DNA of 64,000 nt, taken from contig NW_025408667.1 of assembly GCF_020360975.1 (NCBI RefSeq), positions 5,952,001 to 6,016,000 on the forward strand. Reading direction: 5' to 3'. Shown here piece by piece: positions 44,549 through 54,671 of the stretch (position 1 is the first letter of the stretch; every line of letters starts with the position of its first letter). A model generated the notes under the pieces. The model saw nothing but the letters and a program-made list of their open reading frames with translations. It searched no databases and was not told where the DNA came from. A program made the translations under genes and the position numbers. Source of the DNA: Hirsutella rhossiliensis. Taxonomy: Eukaryota > Ascomycota > Sordariomycetes > Hypocreales > Ophiocordycipitaceae.

Positions 44549-45648
44549 ATGGTCTTGCACCCATACCCATCAAGCCGAGGGGTTTTCCGATGCGAGACAT
44601 GTCATTGCGTGTGCAAGACTCTTTCTATATTCAAGTAAGTGTGCTTAATCCTCACGATCATTCAGGTGATGCAGTTAACACGAGCCAGAAAACATAACAG
44701 GATCCACGAAAAGCCTTTCAAATGCCCCTATTATGGCTGTGCCAGGTCACAGGACGGGTTCGGCTCCAACGCTGATCTCCAGCGGCACCTCACGACCGTC
44801 CATGCCGAGCTCTCTCTACCCGGAAAATGGTATACCTGTCCCAACTGTACTACAAGAGAGACAAGCCATCCAACGAAGATTTGGAAAAGAAAAGACAATT
44901 TCTTTGCTCATCTACGCCGTATCCACGGGAGGACTGTAGGTTCCGACGATGATTTAAGCGATTGCTTCTACCTGTACGTTATCGAGAATAGTCGCGTTCA
45001 AACTTCTAAGCAACCCACTGACTCAAAGATAGAAACAGGAGACTGAAAGACAAAAACAATGTCGACGATAGCTCTGACGTCCAAGCCCAGCCGATACAGC
45101 CCTCAGAATGTCACTCCAAGACTGGGCCAGAACCGGTACACATAAGATTCCGTGGCATTCCATCGGGCCAGAACGAAGATCAAAGCATGTACAATATGCT
45201 TAATAAGGATTTAGCTCCCGAACCTTTCTTGTCTTTCGCCAAGAGAGAGTTTCTAAAACCATGTTGCCAAACCGAGCTAATTCAGCTTGTTATTGCCATG
45301 GGACGGATAACGAAATACCCTCAACGCGCTCACGATGTAATCCTCGACGGGCCTATCGACAAGGACTATCTCGAAGATTTCCACATTTTTCTCACCCAAG
45401 GCTACCCGACGAACGGGCTTGTTGTAGTTGATCAAGCAGTGCGTGCTGCTCTCCGGCTGGTGCTCATGGGAAATCCCAGCGATCCAAAACTCATGAAAGT
45501 CGTCCAGGCCTCCACGCAGACAGGACACCACCAACCATCACAGCCAGTCGATAAAACTTTGTCTGATTATATGAAGCCGAGGCTGGAAGCCAGGTCTGGT
45601 CCTGGTCTAAGTCACGCAGGAGCTATGGCAAAGCTTTACACGACTTGA
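44549..45648 (+). CDS. C2H2 zinc-finger protein
   Basis: It begins MVLHPYPSSRGVFRCETCHC with the CxxC of a first finger (44549-44635). A donor GTAAGT follows and the frame resumes at RARKHNRIHEKPFKC, completing the HxxxH part; the exact acceptor is unclear because no AG joins the frames cleanly. The second finger is CPYYGCARSQDGFGSNADLQ with RHLTTVH, the third YTCPNCTT ... FFAHLRRIHG. Intron 44974-45032 (GTACGT...CTGAC...TAG) is in phase. The C-terminal half (FLSFAKREFLKPCCQTELIQ, AVRAALRLVLMGNPSD) is helical. HEKPFKC is the classical TFIIIA-type linker, so a DNA-binding regulator is likely; the target is unknown. Confidence 0.65.
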
Positions 45649-46316
45649 AACGGCTGTTTTCTGGTGGTCAACGTTTTCCGCGCGCATGGGCTCTCAGGAA
45701 AGGTTCAATGGTCTTGTCGTTGTCTCTACTTATAGAAAGGGGTGAAAGGCTAGGTCTTACATAGATATAGCTGAAAGAGGTAGACATGACCATGGAATCT
45801 TCTAGAGACATCCAGTCTCTCCCAATAGCCGGCAATTTCGATGAGAACCGGCTTGGCAGAGATTCTCTCTCTCTCGGAAGCGCGACGCAAAGTTGTGCTG
45901 ATGGCAGAATGGGATCGATGCCATTTAATTGACCATCCGTAGCTCAAAGATGTGCGAGGCCATAAATTGAAGGGCAAATTGGTCTAGGTGGTTCAGTAAC
46001 GCTTATGCAGCGGCGTACCGGTATATCCATCTACCGCCAACACGGGAAAGATACGACTGCGTAGGGTGCAAATCCATTTGTCCCCTGTCCAAGCCAAGAT
46101 AAGGCTGCAAGAGCTAGGTCGTTGTCGGCAGGCAGCCAGGGCATAAAAGGCCTTGGGCTGCTGTGGCGATCTTAACTTGCTCTTTTTCCAGACACTTCAC
46201 TTGCCAGAGATCTGAGACGGGTGTTGTTAATGTTCTCCACATCCATTCATCCGACTTTTTAACTTCCACCAAAAATCTGGTCTGCGTAGAGGCGCCCCCG
46301 TCTAAGCATTACTTGG
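45649..46316. other. No supported gene
   Basis: A short minus-strand frame (45977-45750) has protein-like composition but no motif. The region ends at the chromovirus insertion site. Confidence 0.4.
46312..46316. repeat. Chromovirus target-site duplication (left)
   Basis: CTTGG, repeated at 52120-52124. Confidence 0.85.
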
Positions 46317-46493
46317 TGTAAGGGGCTACGCCCCGATGTGTAGATCTGGCATGGCCAGACTAGTCACGTGCGAGCGCCACGGACACGACTCCTAAAGGGA
46401 GCGATGTAGACACGTCTCCCCTTTACACTCTTTGTAGCTCAATTTACATCAATAACGCCCAGCACCTGTGCTAACAGTGCTGACCCTGTAACA
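46317..46493 (+). repeat. 5' LTR
   Basis: Starts TGTAAGGGG and ends TGTAACA (TG...CA). It contains GTAGCTCAAT at 46434-46443, complementary to the primer site that follows. Confidence 0.95.
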
Positions 46494-46494
46494 T

Positions 46495-46504
46495 ATTGAG
46501 CTAC
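46495..46504 (+). promoter_or_regulatory. Putative self-priming primer-binding site
   Basis: ATTGAGCTAC, one base after the LTR, is the exact reverse complement of GTAGCTCAAT inside the LTR (46434-46443). In Tf1/sushi-type chromoviruses the 5' end of the RNA itself primes reverse transcription this way. It does not look like the complement of a tRNA 3' end. Confidence 0.6.
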
Positions 46505-46514
46505 CAGTTAACAA

Positions 46515-46620
46515 AAGACAGGACAGACAGAAGGACAGACAGCAGGACAGACAGCAGGACAGACAGCAGGACAGACAGCAGGACAGACAGCAGGACAGTC
46601 AGCAGGACAGACAGCAAGAC
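46515..46620 (+). repeat. 12-bp tandem repeat in the leader
   Basis: About eight copies of AGGACAGACAGC with point changes. In one frame they encode SRTD repeats followed by an acidic run (DDETDEQDGG). Confidence 0.9.
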
Positions 46621-46698
46621 AGGCGATAGGCTAAACGACGAGACGGACGATCGATCGGACGACGAGACGGACGAACAAGATGGAGGACAATAGTAGTT

Positions 46699-48064
46699 AT
46701 GCAGGGCACCGCGACCGGCGGCGCAACGAGCCGATGGAGGAAGGAGCAAGAGCTCTTGCAGATCTTATCTGGGATCGCGGGAGACGAAGAACTGCGGAAG
46801 ATGTTCACCGGGCTAGGCCTAGCAGCGCCACCGTTGACACCCAGCCCGGGGGTGCTCAGTACCCCGGCGATCTTACCCGTCGAACCGAGGCCGGAAGCAG
46901 CCCAGGAAATGGACCGTGGCAAGAAGCGCAAGCCGATGACTTGGCCGAAGTGGAACGGTCAACCCGAGTCCTTCCACTTCTACCTCGACCGTCTGGTATT
47001 TAAGTACAATACCGACGAAGAGGAGGGCCTAAACGGCAATAACAACGTCGTGTGGTACGAGATCCTGCAGACCTTGCCGGATCAGATGATGAGGAGAGTC
47101 GAGGGTTTTTGGAGGCAAGAGAGCGAAGGGCAACCCAGACCCCGGAAATTCTTCTCGCACCTAGCCCAGACGTTCGGCAGCGTGCAGCAGACAGAGAGGG
47201 CGCAGGACAGGCTGCGCACCTCATTCAACGAGACAGCCAAGAGTTTGGGAAGTTCCTCCTGAATTCGAGGAAACATTGACCAAAGCGGGCGGCGCGAGCT
47301 GGGATAATGCTTCCAAGCTCGCATGGCTACGGAACTCGATCTCTCCTGCTCTCCGTGAGCAACTAGTCCCGGTTATCATGCCGAAGGACTACAACGAGTA
47401 CATCCAACGTCTACACCCGATTGCTTGGGCGTTCGAGCACACCGCGAAGTTTAAGGCGTTGCAGAGGAAGCAGGGCTCCCGCGGGCAACGTGACCAAGGG
47501 CAGGCATCAGGCATCGGCAACATCCAGGTCGCCGGTAACGACAACACCCCGGCACCGTCAGCAACGTTACCCGCCGAGCAGAACGCACGTGACGCACGCG
47601 ACCATGACGGCGACGTAATAATGACGGTTACACGCACTCAGGGGCAGGGTCAGAGAGGACGGGCGAACGGCCAGGGGTCAAGTGGAACGAGCAAGACGGT
47701 TCGCTTCCAGCCTAGGTCAGGACGGAAGCAACGGGCGAGGTGGGTATCCGAGGACGAACGGAATAAACGCCGTGACGAGGGTCGTTGTCTCCGCTGCGGC
47801 GACAACACCCATTTCATTGCCGCTTGCCCCTACTCGCCAGGACAGGACCCTAGCCGGTCGAGGGATGTAAAAGTCCGCACCGCTAGGATCATGCCCTTGC
47901 TGGAAGATGATGGTAACGACTCTAGTGAGGAAGAGTCAGGACTTAGCGAGACCCCATCCCTCTCGGAAATGCGTAGCCTCGAAACAAAGACGGGTCTCGA
48001 GGCCAAAGAACGGAGCAGTGGCAAAGAAGAGAAGTTCTCAGGAAAATGGAAGTTGGTCCTACAA
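46699..48064 (+). pseudogene. Chromovirus gag, frameshifted
   Basis: The first frame (46699-47262) has PKWNGQPESFHFYLDRLVFK, LQTLPDQMMRRVEGFW and RTSFNETAKSL, the gag core. Two frame changes at 47235-47270 lead to EEFEETLTKAGGASWDN and SKLAWLRNSISPALREQL, then a knuckle CLRCGDNTHFIAACP (C-x2-C-x4-H-x4-C) at about 47790-47835 for binding genomic RNA. An acidic C-terminus (DDGNDSSEEESG) follows. The two small frame changes prevent a full-length Gag. Confidence 0.85.
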
Positions 48065-50251
48065 TAATTCGAAGCATTATCAATAGGACCAATCTCTTCT
48101 CCTCACTCGTAGACGAGGGATGCCAGTGCTACGCCGCGGTTGACGAAGAAGTCGTCGAAAAGTTGGAAGTTCCTATAGTGGAAATAGCACCGCGAGCTAT
48201 TACAGGAGCATCAGGGGCAATGGAAGGAGCAACGATTAGGGCCTCGTATGGCTATCAATGGAGGTCAACGGCCACATACAGACGATCTGTGCCTACGTGG
48301 TGCCCCGATTGGAATTCCCCCTAATCCTAGGAAAACCCTGGTTATGCCACACAAAGTCGTACTCAGTGCCCCACGAGAAACGACTATGGCATGAACCTAC
48401 ACAAGACTGGGTAGATCACCTCGGGGAAGGAGAATATTCTGCGAAAGCCAAGGAGTTCGAAGAAGCAAAGCACGTACTAGCCAGTACCTTTGTGGGTTAC
48501 TTTGAAAGGATCCGCAAGCAGGAAGGAAGAGAGGCAGCTGCCACGGCGATTTTCGCTATCAGCATGAAGGATATCGAAAGGGCGTTATCACCAAAGAAAC
48601 CCATGTCAGAAGCAGAGCTACGCCGAACGATACCCCAGCGGTTCCACGATTTACTGCCTCTATTTATGAAGAAGGAAGCTGATAAGCTGAATCCTCATAA
48701 GCCAGGCATAGACCACGAAATCAGAATCAAGGAGGACCCGAATGGCCAGCAGTTACCACTACCGTATGGAGCACTATACGGTATGTCACGAGAGGAACTC
48801 CTGGTTCTTAAGAAGACTCTACGAGACCTAGTGGATAAAGGATTTATCCGTGCAAGCAGTTCAGAAGCAGCAGCTCCAGTCCTGTTTGTGAGGAAACCAG
48901 GTGGCGGGCTGCGATTCTGTTGTGACTACAGAGCGTTGAACGCAATCACTAAGTCGGACCGTTACCCCTTCCTCTAATAGGGACACACTTCGCAACCTAA
49001 AAGATGCGAAGTGGTTCACTAAGGTCGACGTGGTACAAGCGTTCCATAAAGTACGGGTTGCAGAAGGAGACGAGTGGAAGACAGCGTTCCGCACCCGGTA
49101 CGGTCTCTTCGAATGGATGGTTACCCCGTTCGGGCTAAGTGGCGCGCCAGCAACCTTCCAGCGGTATATTAACGGTATCCTACGAGACTACCTCGACGAG
49201 TTCGCCTCTGCTTATATGGACGATATACTTATCTATTCGAGCGGGAGCAGAAGACCATTTCCGGAAGGTACGGTTAGTTTTAGAACGCCTCGCCGAGCAT
49301 GGACTACACCTAGACCCGGAGAAATGCGAATTTGGAGTCAAGCGGATTAAGTACCTAGGATTCATTATTCACGCAGGAATTGGCATTCAGGCAGATCCCG
49401 ACAAGATACGAGCAATAGTCGAGTGGGCAGTCCCCGTTACCCAGAAGGGGTGCGCAGTTTTCTAGGATTCGTTAACTACTACCGGATATTTATACCGCAA
49501 GCCTCGGAAATAACTGCACCCTAACAGCACTAACAGGAAAGGGGACTAAGTTCAAGTGGACGGACGAGCACGATATGGCGTTCCAGACACTAAAGACGCT
49601 ATTTACGAACGCCCTATTCTTACTCAATGGGATTTCGAGAGGCCAACCTTCGTAGAAGCAGACTGTAGCGGCTGGGCGCTTGGGCACACTTACGCAGGAA
49701 GTCGACGGACAACGCAAGCCAGTAGCGTTCCACTCGCAGAAGCTATCACCGGCTGAGCGCAACTACCCAATCCATGATAAGGAAATGCTCGCTATTATTC
49801 GTTGTCTCGAACAATGGTCAGCCGAGCTACGAAGCTGTGATAACTTCGTTATCCTTACCGACCATAAGAACCTCGAGTATTTCATGACGCGCCAACAGCT
49901 CTCGGAAGGCAGGCACGTTGGGCTGAATATCTCGCGTTTTAACTTCCAGCTCCAGTACCGTCCGGGACGGAAGCAGTGGTGCCAGACGCGCTCTCTCGCC
50001 GCGAACAGGACCGACCAAACGAAGCGGATCACGAAGCACGAGATATGCAGCTTATTCCAGAAGCAGCCCTACGTACCTACGTCGGAGTAACGTCGACTCA
50101 AGCGGGAGAAGGCGAAGAAGAACACACGGTTTTCCACGACCCAGAGCTACAACAATTATGGCAGCAAACGGCAAACCAGGATCCAGTCTTTACAAGCGTT
50201 TATAACGCGGTACGAAACGGATCTCGGTCCTCGACCCCAAGCTTAAGCTGA
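48046..50251 (+). pseudogene. Chromovirus pol: protease, RT and RNase H, frameshifted
   Basis: The protease block has SSLVDEGCQCYAAVDEE (active-site position reads DEG instead of DTG/DSG) and RLEFPLILGKPWL. RT begins LPYGALYGMSREELLVLKK, with [51 protein letters not shown] and the catalytic YMDDILIYS near 49215-49240, then [19 protein letters not shown]. RNase H has PTFVEADCSGWALGG and FVILTDHKNLEYFMT. Stops or frame changes at about 48290, 48975, 49245, 49460, 49690 and 49990 make it inactive. Confidence 0.85.
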
Positions 50252-50316
50252 AGGTACAAGTCGCCGAGTGCTTTATTGATCCTCGGGGGCACCTACGACT
50301 ACGTGGCCGCTTATGG

Positions 50317-51504
50317 GTGCCAGGCGCACCGATCACGACAGAAGCAGCAGCCAAGGCAGCACCGCTAGAGCAGGAGTCGCTAAACGAATTACGGGGCTCC
50401 TTAATCCAGAAGGTTCATGACTCCCATGTAGTAGGCCACCCGGGACGGGAAGGGACGATAGAAGCCGTATCCAGGGACTTCTACTGGCCGCTAATGCAAC
50501 AGCATATCCGACGTTTCTTGCGTAACTGCGATGTCTGCGGCCGTACGAAGATATGGCGCGAGCATAAAAGGGGTCTACTTAGACCGCTACCCGTACCGGA
50601 CCGCTTCTTCCGCCAGATACAGATGGACTTTATTACGGACCTCCCCCTTGCGAACGGTAACCGCTGCCTCTGGGTTATCAAGGACCGGCTAAGTAAGGAA
50701 GTTATACTCGAACCGATGCCAACGATGGAAGCGGAAGCATGTGCAGAGCGTTTTCTATGGTGCTTCGCCCGCTACCACTGGTGGCCCGACGCTATAACGA
50801 GCGATAGGGGCTCGAATTGGGTAGGCCGCTTTTGGAGGCACATGTGCAAGTTACTGGGGATCGACCAGCAGCTAAGCACGGCGTACCACCCCCAAACCGA
50901 CGGAGGCCCTGAGAGGATGAACCAAGAAGTACAGGCATACCTCCGCGCCGTGATTAACCAGAACCAGAACGACTGGGATAAGTGGGTTCCCGCGGCTCAG
51001 ATGGCGTTAAACGGTCGGGTCAATACCTCTATAGGGATGTCCCCATTCTTCGCTATACACGGCTATGAGCCGAAGTCACCAGTTCCCCTCGTTACGGAAG
51101 CATATGCGGAAGAGTATCCTCAGCATTCGCCAGAAACCAGGGCAAAGAAATTTGTTACCAAACTACAACAGATTACGGACCTCTGCCAAGCATCAATGGC
51201 GACAGCTACGCAGCAACAAGAACGCTTCGCTAACAGACGACGGAACGCGGCAGAACGCTTCGAAGTAGGCGATAAGGTTTGGCTTGACTTACGGAACTAC
51301 GCGTCAGAGCGACCTAAGAAGAAGTTCGACTGGCTGCACGCTAAGTATACGATAAGCAAGGTACTCGACCCGTACACGGTTGAACTAGCAGACCTCCCGA
51401 GGGGCTGCTATAATAGGTTCCACGTCGACCAACTCCGGAGAGCGGGGACGGACCCAATGCCTGGTCAGCAACGCACAGACGCTCAACCCCATCTATCCAA
51501 GTAG
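50317..51504 (+). CDS. Chromovirus integrase (frame intact)
   Basis: A 395-codon frame without interruption. The N-terminal HHCC zinc site reads HDSHVVGH ... CDVCGRTK. The catalytic core has MDFITDLP (Asp), TSDRGSNW (Asp) and GGPERMNQEV (Glu), the DDE triad. The C-terminal region has VGDKVWLDLRN and KVLDPYTVELADLPRG. It would insert the cDNA into chromatin. As part of pol it would normally be translated by read-through from upstream, which is broken in this copy. Confidence 0.85.
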   Translation: MPGAPITTEAAAKAAPLEQESLNELRGSLIQKVHDSHVVGHPGREGTIEAVSRDFYWPLMQQHIRRFLRNCDVCGRTKIWREHKRGLLRPLPVPDRFFRQIQMDFITDLPLANGNRCLWVIKDRLSKEVILEPMPTMEAEACAERFLWCFARYHWWPDAITSDRGSNWVGRFWRHMCKLLGIDQQLSTAYHPQTDGGPERMNQEVQAYLRAVINQNQNDWDKWVPAAQMALNGRVNTSIGMSPFFAIHGYEPKSPVPLVTEAYAEEYPQHSPETRAKKFVTKLQQITDLCQASMATATQQQERFANRRRNAAERFEVGDKVWLDLRNYASERPKKKFDWLHAKYTISKVLDPYTVELADLPRGCYNRFHVDQLRRAGTDPMPGQQRTDAQPHLSK

Positions 51505-51943
51505 ACGGGAGGCTCACCAAGTAGTAGAGGAAATACTATGCGCTAGGTGGAAGAGAACCGGCCGCGGCCGTAGGCGGGAAGTCCTTGTACGCTGGCAAGG
51601 TTGGCAAGACCCGACCTGGACCTCTTTAGACAATATGCAACAGACAGCGGCCTTGGATAAGTACGAACAGAGATACGGCCCGGCTCTCGAAAACGATGGA
51701 CCATACCAGCACCGACGAGTGGCAACGGAAGCACAGCCGGCCCAAATCCAGGGCAAGTCGAAGGAATACAACCACAGCTGCAGATACAGGGCAAGAGAAT
51801 ACGCGGACCACTACGGGCTAGGACTAATGGCGACGCCCGTCGATAGTAACGGCACCAGACCCTATAGACGACGGCCCTACGATCGTTGTAGAGGGACCAG
51901 GAACAGGAAAAGGGCACCAGCGCCAGAGAGGAGTAGGGGCTAA
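51482..51943 (+). pseudogene. Chromovirus chromodomain, one frame off the integrase
   Basis: In the frame beginning LNPIYPSRREAHQVVEE (51482), EEILCARWKRTGRGRRREVL and VRWQGWQDPTWTSLDNM form a chromodomain with its aromatic residues (the VRWQGW and PTW cores). The integrase frame stops at 51504, so a one-base shift separates the two; originally they were fused. Chromodomains direct such elements to methylated histone H3. Confidence 0.75.
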
Positions 51944-52119
51944 TGTAAGGGCTACGCCCCGATGTGTAGATCTGGCATGGCCAGACTAGTCACGTGCGAG
52001 CGCCACGGACACGACTCCTAAAGGGAGCGATGTAGACACGTCTCCCCTTTACACTCTTTGTAGCTCAATTTACATCAATTACGCCCAGCACCTGTGCTAA
52101 CAGTGCTGACCCCGTAACA
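51944..52119 (+). repeat. 3' LTR
   Basis: TGTAAGGG...CGTAACA, 176 bp, three differences from the 5' LTR. Confidence 0.95.
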
Positions 52120-52124
52120 CTTGG
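52120..52124. repeat. Chromovirus target-site duplication (right)
   Basis: CTTGG, matching 46312-46316. Confidence 0.85.
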
Positions 52125-52329
52125 TGCTAAGTCTTAACGAAGCGACTCGTATAGGTCGGCTGGTGGGTGAACCCTCCACGCAATGATGCTAGCATTTCTA
52201 ACTGCAGGCAGAAGTGATTGCTGGTCTTCATGGGAAATGGCCCACAAAGAGAAAGTATTTATACCGGTTAAGTTTCGTTTCGACAATTCCTTAACCAGAG
52301 TGTCGCTTCGGGCGATGCGGGCGTAGCCT

Positions 52330-52581
52330 GTGAAATCGTGTGAATCTTGTCGCCAAAAGCACACAAAGTGCGACGCAGGTAAACTACGGTGCAACGTTTG
52401 CATAGGGCTCCACCAAAGAAGCAGCCATCTGGAAGAGTTATGCCGGGGGAAACCACGTCAGTGGCGAATATCCGCTCAAATATCTGAAGAATGCGGTGGA
52501 ACTGCAGGTGTGCAAGTCATTCGGCCATCTTTGATAGCGGTACCAGATGTCGATCTGTCTCCTCAATCATTTCATTGTTGA
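52330..52581 (+). pseudogene. Zn2Cys6-like DNA-binding fragment
   Basis: It reads SCESCRQKHTKCDAGKLRC, then NVCIGLHQRSSHLEELC, giving C-x2-C-x6-C-x6-C-x2-C-x13-C; the last spacing is too long for a standard Zn2Cys6 cluster. The frame ends after 83 codons, facing the 3' end of the bZIP gene, and its start is GTG rather than ATG. Probably the eroded N-terminus of a regulator, or an exon with an unseen intron between Cys5 and Cys6. Confidence 0.4.
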
Positions 52582-53432
52582 ACCATCTCTCCGGGAGCGG
52601 GTACTATCTGGGGAATCGTAATGTGGCATCGTCGAGTCTGAATAGTTCGATAGATAATAGTGCAAGTTCATTGCCGGATGACCGCCCATGACCGTAGCCT
52701 GTGTTGTGGCCATGGGCTGGCCGGGGCCGTCCAATATCGACGGAGACGGTGGTTCGTCACAGACGCGGCCTTGCCGCGTAGTGCTCGCGCGACTCAAAAC
52801 GGTTGTCGGTGGGTACGGGGTATAAACCGCCGAGTCCATGGTTGCCACTTCCATGCGATGTTGATAGCCGTACGAGGACATCGCCAGTTGCGGCGGCTCC
52901 CAGACGGATGAACTTGTCGTCGACCCGCCGGTGGTGGATGGCTCCCAGAATGGTTGTCTCGACGAAGGGACGAAGAAGCCTTGATCTTGACTGACCGATT
53001 GTCGCGGCATCAGATGTTGTTCCAGTGACTGGACGGCAGCCCCAGGGTCGCCGTCGCAAAAAGTACGACTTTGGTCGGAATTAAGTTGCACGGAGGTACC
53101 CGACTGCAAGAAATGGGCGAAATGGTTGTCACTAAAGCCGTTCCAGTTGAGAAACTCTCGGAGCTGCTTGTTCTCCTCGGCTACTCTCCTCGCGGCCATC
53201 TGAATCTCAGTAGAGGCCTCACTGCCCCGAATCTCGTACACTCTGAGTCGCTGTTCGAGCTCCTGGACATACTCTCTCCGTCGGGCGCGCGATCTCCTCT
53301 GGCTGTCTCGGATTCGGGCTAACCTGTTCTTCTGCTAGAGCAGAGAAAAAGAGCATTAGTTTCTTGTTAGCAAATGACGTTCCTGTCTAATGCATCACCT
53401 GGGTTTATGTCACTTACTGCGGGTGGTGACAT
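52567..53432 (-). CDS. bZIP regulator, copy 2 (intact), 260 aa
   Basis: Exon 1 encodes MSPPA (53432-53418). The intron 53417-53335 starts GTAAGT and ends TAG. Exon 2 (53334-52567) begins QKNRLARIRDSQRRSRARRR, a bZIP basic region, then EYVQELEQRLRVYEIRG and AARRVAEENKQLREFL as the zipper. The C-terminal half is Ser/Thr/Pro-rich (STTGGSTTSSSVWEPPQLAM) and ends DSTRSRRDGSTMK. Likely a nuclear homodimer. The basic-region Asn that contacts DNA in most bZIP proteins is Ser here, while the broken copy 1 keeps Asn. Head of the module with genes A and B. Confidence 0.75.
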
Positions 53433-53999
53433 TTAGCTCGCAGGCTTGTCTAAAGGCTCTCCTTGACCAGTGAAGGAGGAAAGCAAGGTTTAAAAGAAAA
53501 AGGAAGAATAGTCTCGTAAGTAGACTATTGGCGTAATGCTGGATGTCGAGGAAGAATGAGGGTTGACAAAATGAACGAGGAAATGGACATACTTGTCGTA
53601 GATCTCTGGCAAGGGAAATATTTGGAAAAAGAACAAGATAAGTTAAGCAGCTCCACGCCTTTTATTCCCGGCGGCAACATGACCATGGAGTAGCACTTGC
53701 AGTTCTCCCTGGATCTTCGACAAAGGACTGTCGAATTCACGGGTCGCATTTGCCCCGTGTTGGCGAGAAATGGGACACTCGCCCCTGCGTAAACGTGATG
53801 AATCGGTTGATTAGCTGGACCGCGTCTAAGAGCCACTCGCTTCAGAGCCCCTGCTGTTTGCCAATACTTCATAACCATTATATCCAACCGATATCGCGAA
53901 ATCTTCGTACCTCGGTAGCCGTGGACGCAGGTCTCACAGAGGCTACCTTCTTCTTCCAAAGCGGATGCCGGCGTGGGCAGCCCTTCCCTTGTCACAAGG
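53433..53999. other. bZIP copy 2 upstream region
   Basis: The 5' flank of the bZIP gene. A minus-strand frame (53995-53525) exists but has no motif, and the upstream flank of copy 1 is not clearly similar. No gene supported. Confidence 0.4.
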
Positions 54000-54565
54000 C
54001 GTCCTTCCCTGCAAGCTTCGCCACCCCCAAATACTTCCCATACCAGGACGAGGGAAGAGAAATCAACAGGCAGAATCCTGCGTCACGCTCACCCCCTGAC
54101 TCCCACTGCAGGGGAGCTAAGGGCCAGTCTGCATGCATGGTTCGGAAGAGGCAGTCCGCCCAGTCACCCTAGACTCTAGAGATTCGTCCCGGTGCCAAAT
54201 TGGAAGTTAGCCGCTGGTGGATTTGAAGAAATAGCGGATGTGGTTGGCGCGTATATGCAGAAGCTGGAGGTGTCATGCTCAGGGATACACGAGCCATCCG
54301 ATGCAAGGGATGGTTAAAGACTTAGGCTGACTGTTGGACGTTCTCCCTAAGGGTTGGCTCACAGGCATCAGCCAAGCAACAGCGGACTACAGCCCCGAAA
54401 GAGGAGAAAGGTTCATGAGTCGACCCGGCTGAAGGATGCCAAGACGTGGCCAAAGTTGTACTGCAGAGGACTTGCGGGATAGTTTGCTGGAACTCGCATC
54501 AGTGGTTACAGAAAAGTTTGACCAGGAAAGCCCGTTCCACACTCGTGTGAAAAGCAGAGGAGCAT
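54000..54565 (+). repeat. Module intergenic block, copy 2
   Basis: Shared with 24000-24500 (same orientation) and 41950-42435 (inverted). Here it separates the divergent bZIP and gene A starts, so it is likely to contain the common promoter of the module. Confidence 0.7.
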
Positions 54566-54671
54566 AGACATCAACCCCTATTCTTCTTCTTCCCTTTCAC
54601 CATCCTTGATCTTTCAGCTCTCCGAGAGCCGGCAAGCGGCGGACGATCTAACGAAGGCTCTTCTGCCCGCC

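Larger units (their letters stand above)
46317..52119 (+). mobile_element. Ty3/gypsy chromovirus (LTR retrotransposon), 5.8 kb
   Basis: Two LTRs of 177 and 176 bp differ at three positions (one indel, two substitutions) and are flanked by a 5-bp duplication. Between them lie gag with a CCHC knuckle, protease, reverse transcriptase, RNase H, integrase and a C-terminal chromodomain, the chromovirus order. Frame changes in gag and pol make this copy non-autonomous in spite of its young LTRs. Confidence 0.95.

Noticed and set aside
46495..46512. tRNA-primed PBS
   Set aside because: No CCA-complementary TGG at the LTR border; the self-complementary 10-mer explains it better.
46515..46620. CRISPR array
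   Set aside because: The 12-bp units are head-to-tail with no spacers, in a eukaryotic retrotransposon leader.
46599..46931. Minus-strand ORFs with Ser/Leu repeats
   Set aside because: They come from the 12-bp tandem repeat read backwards.
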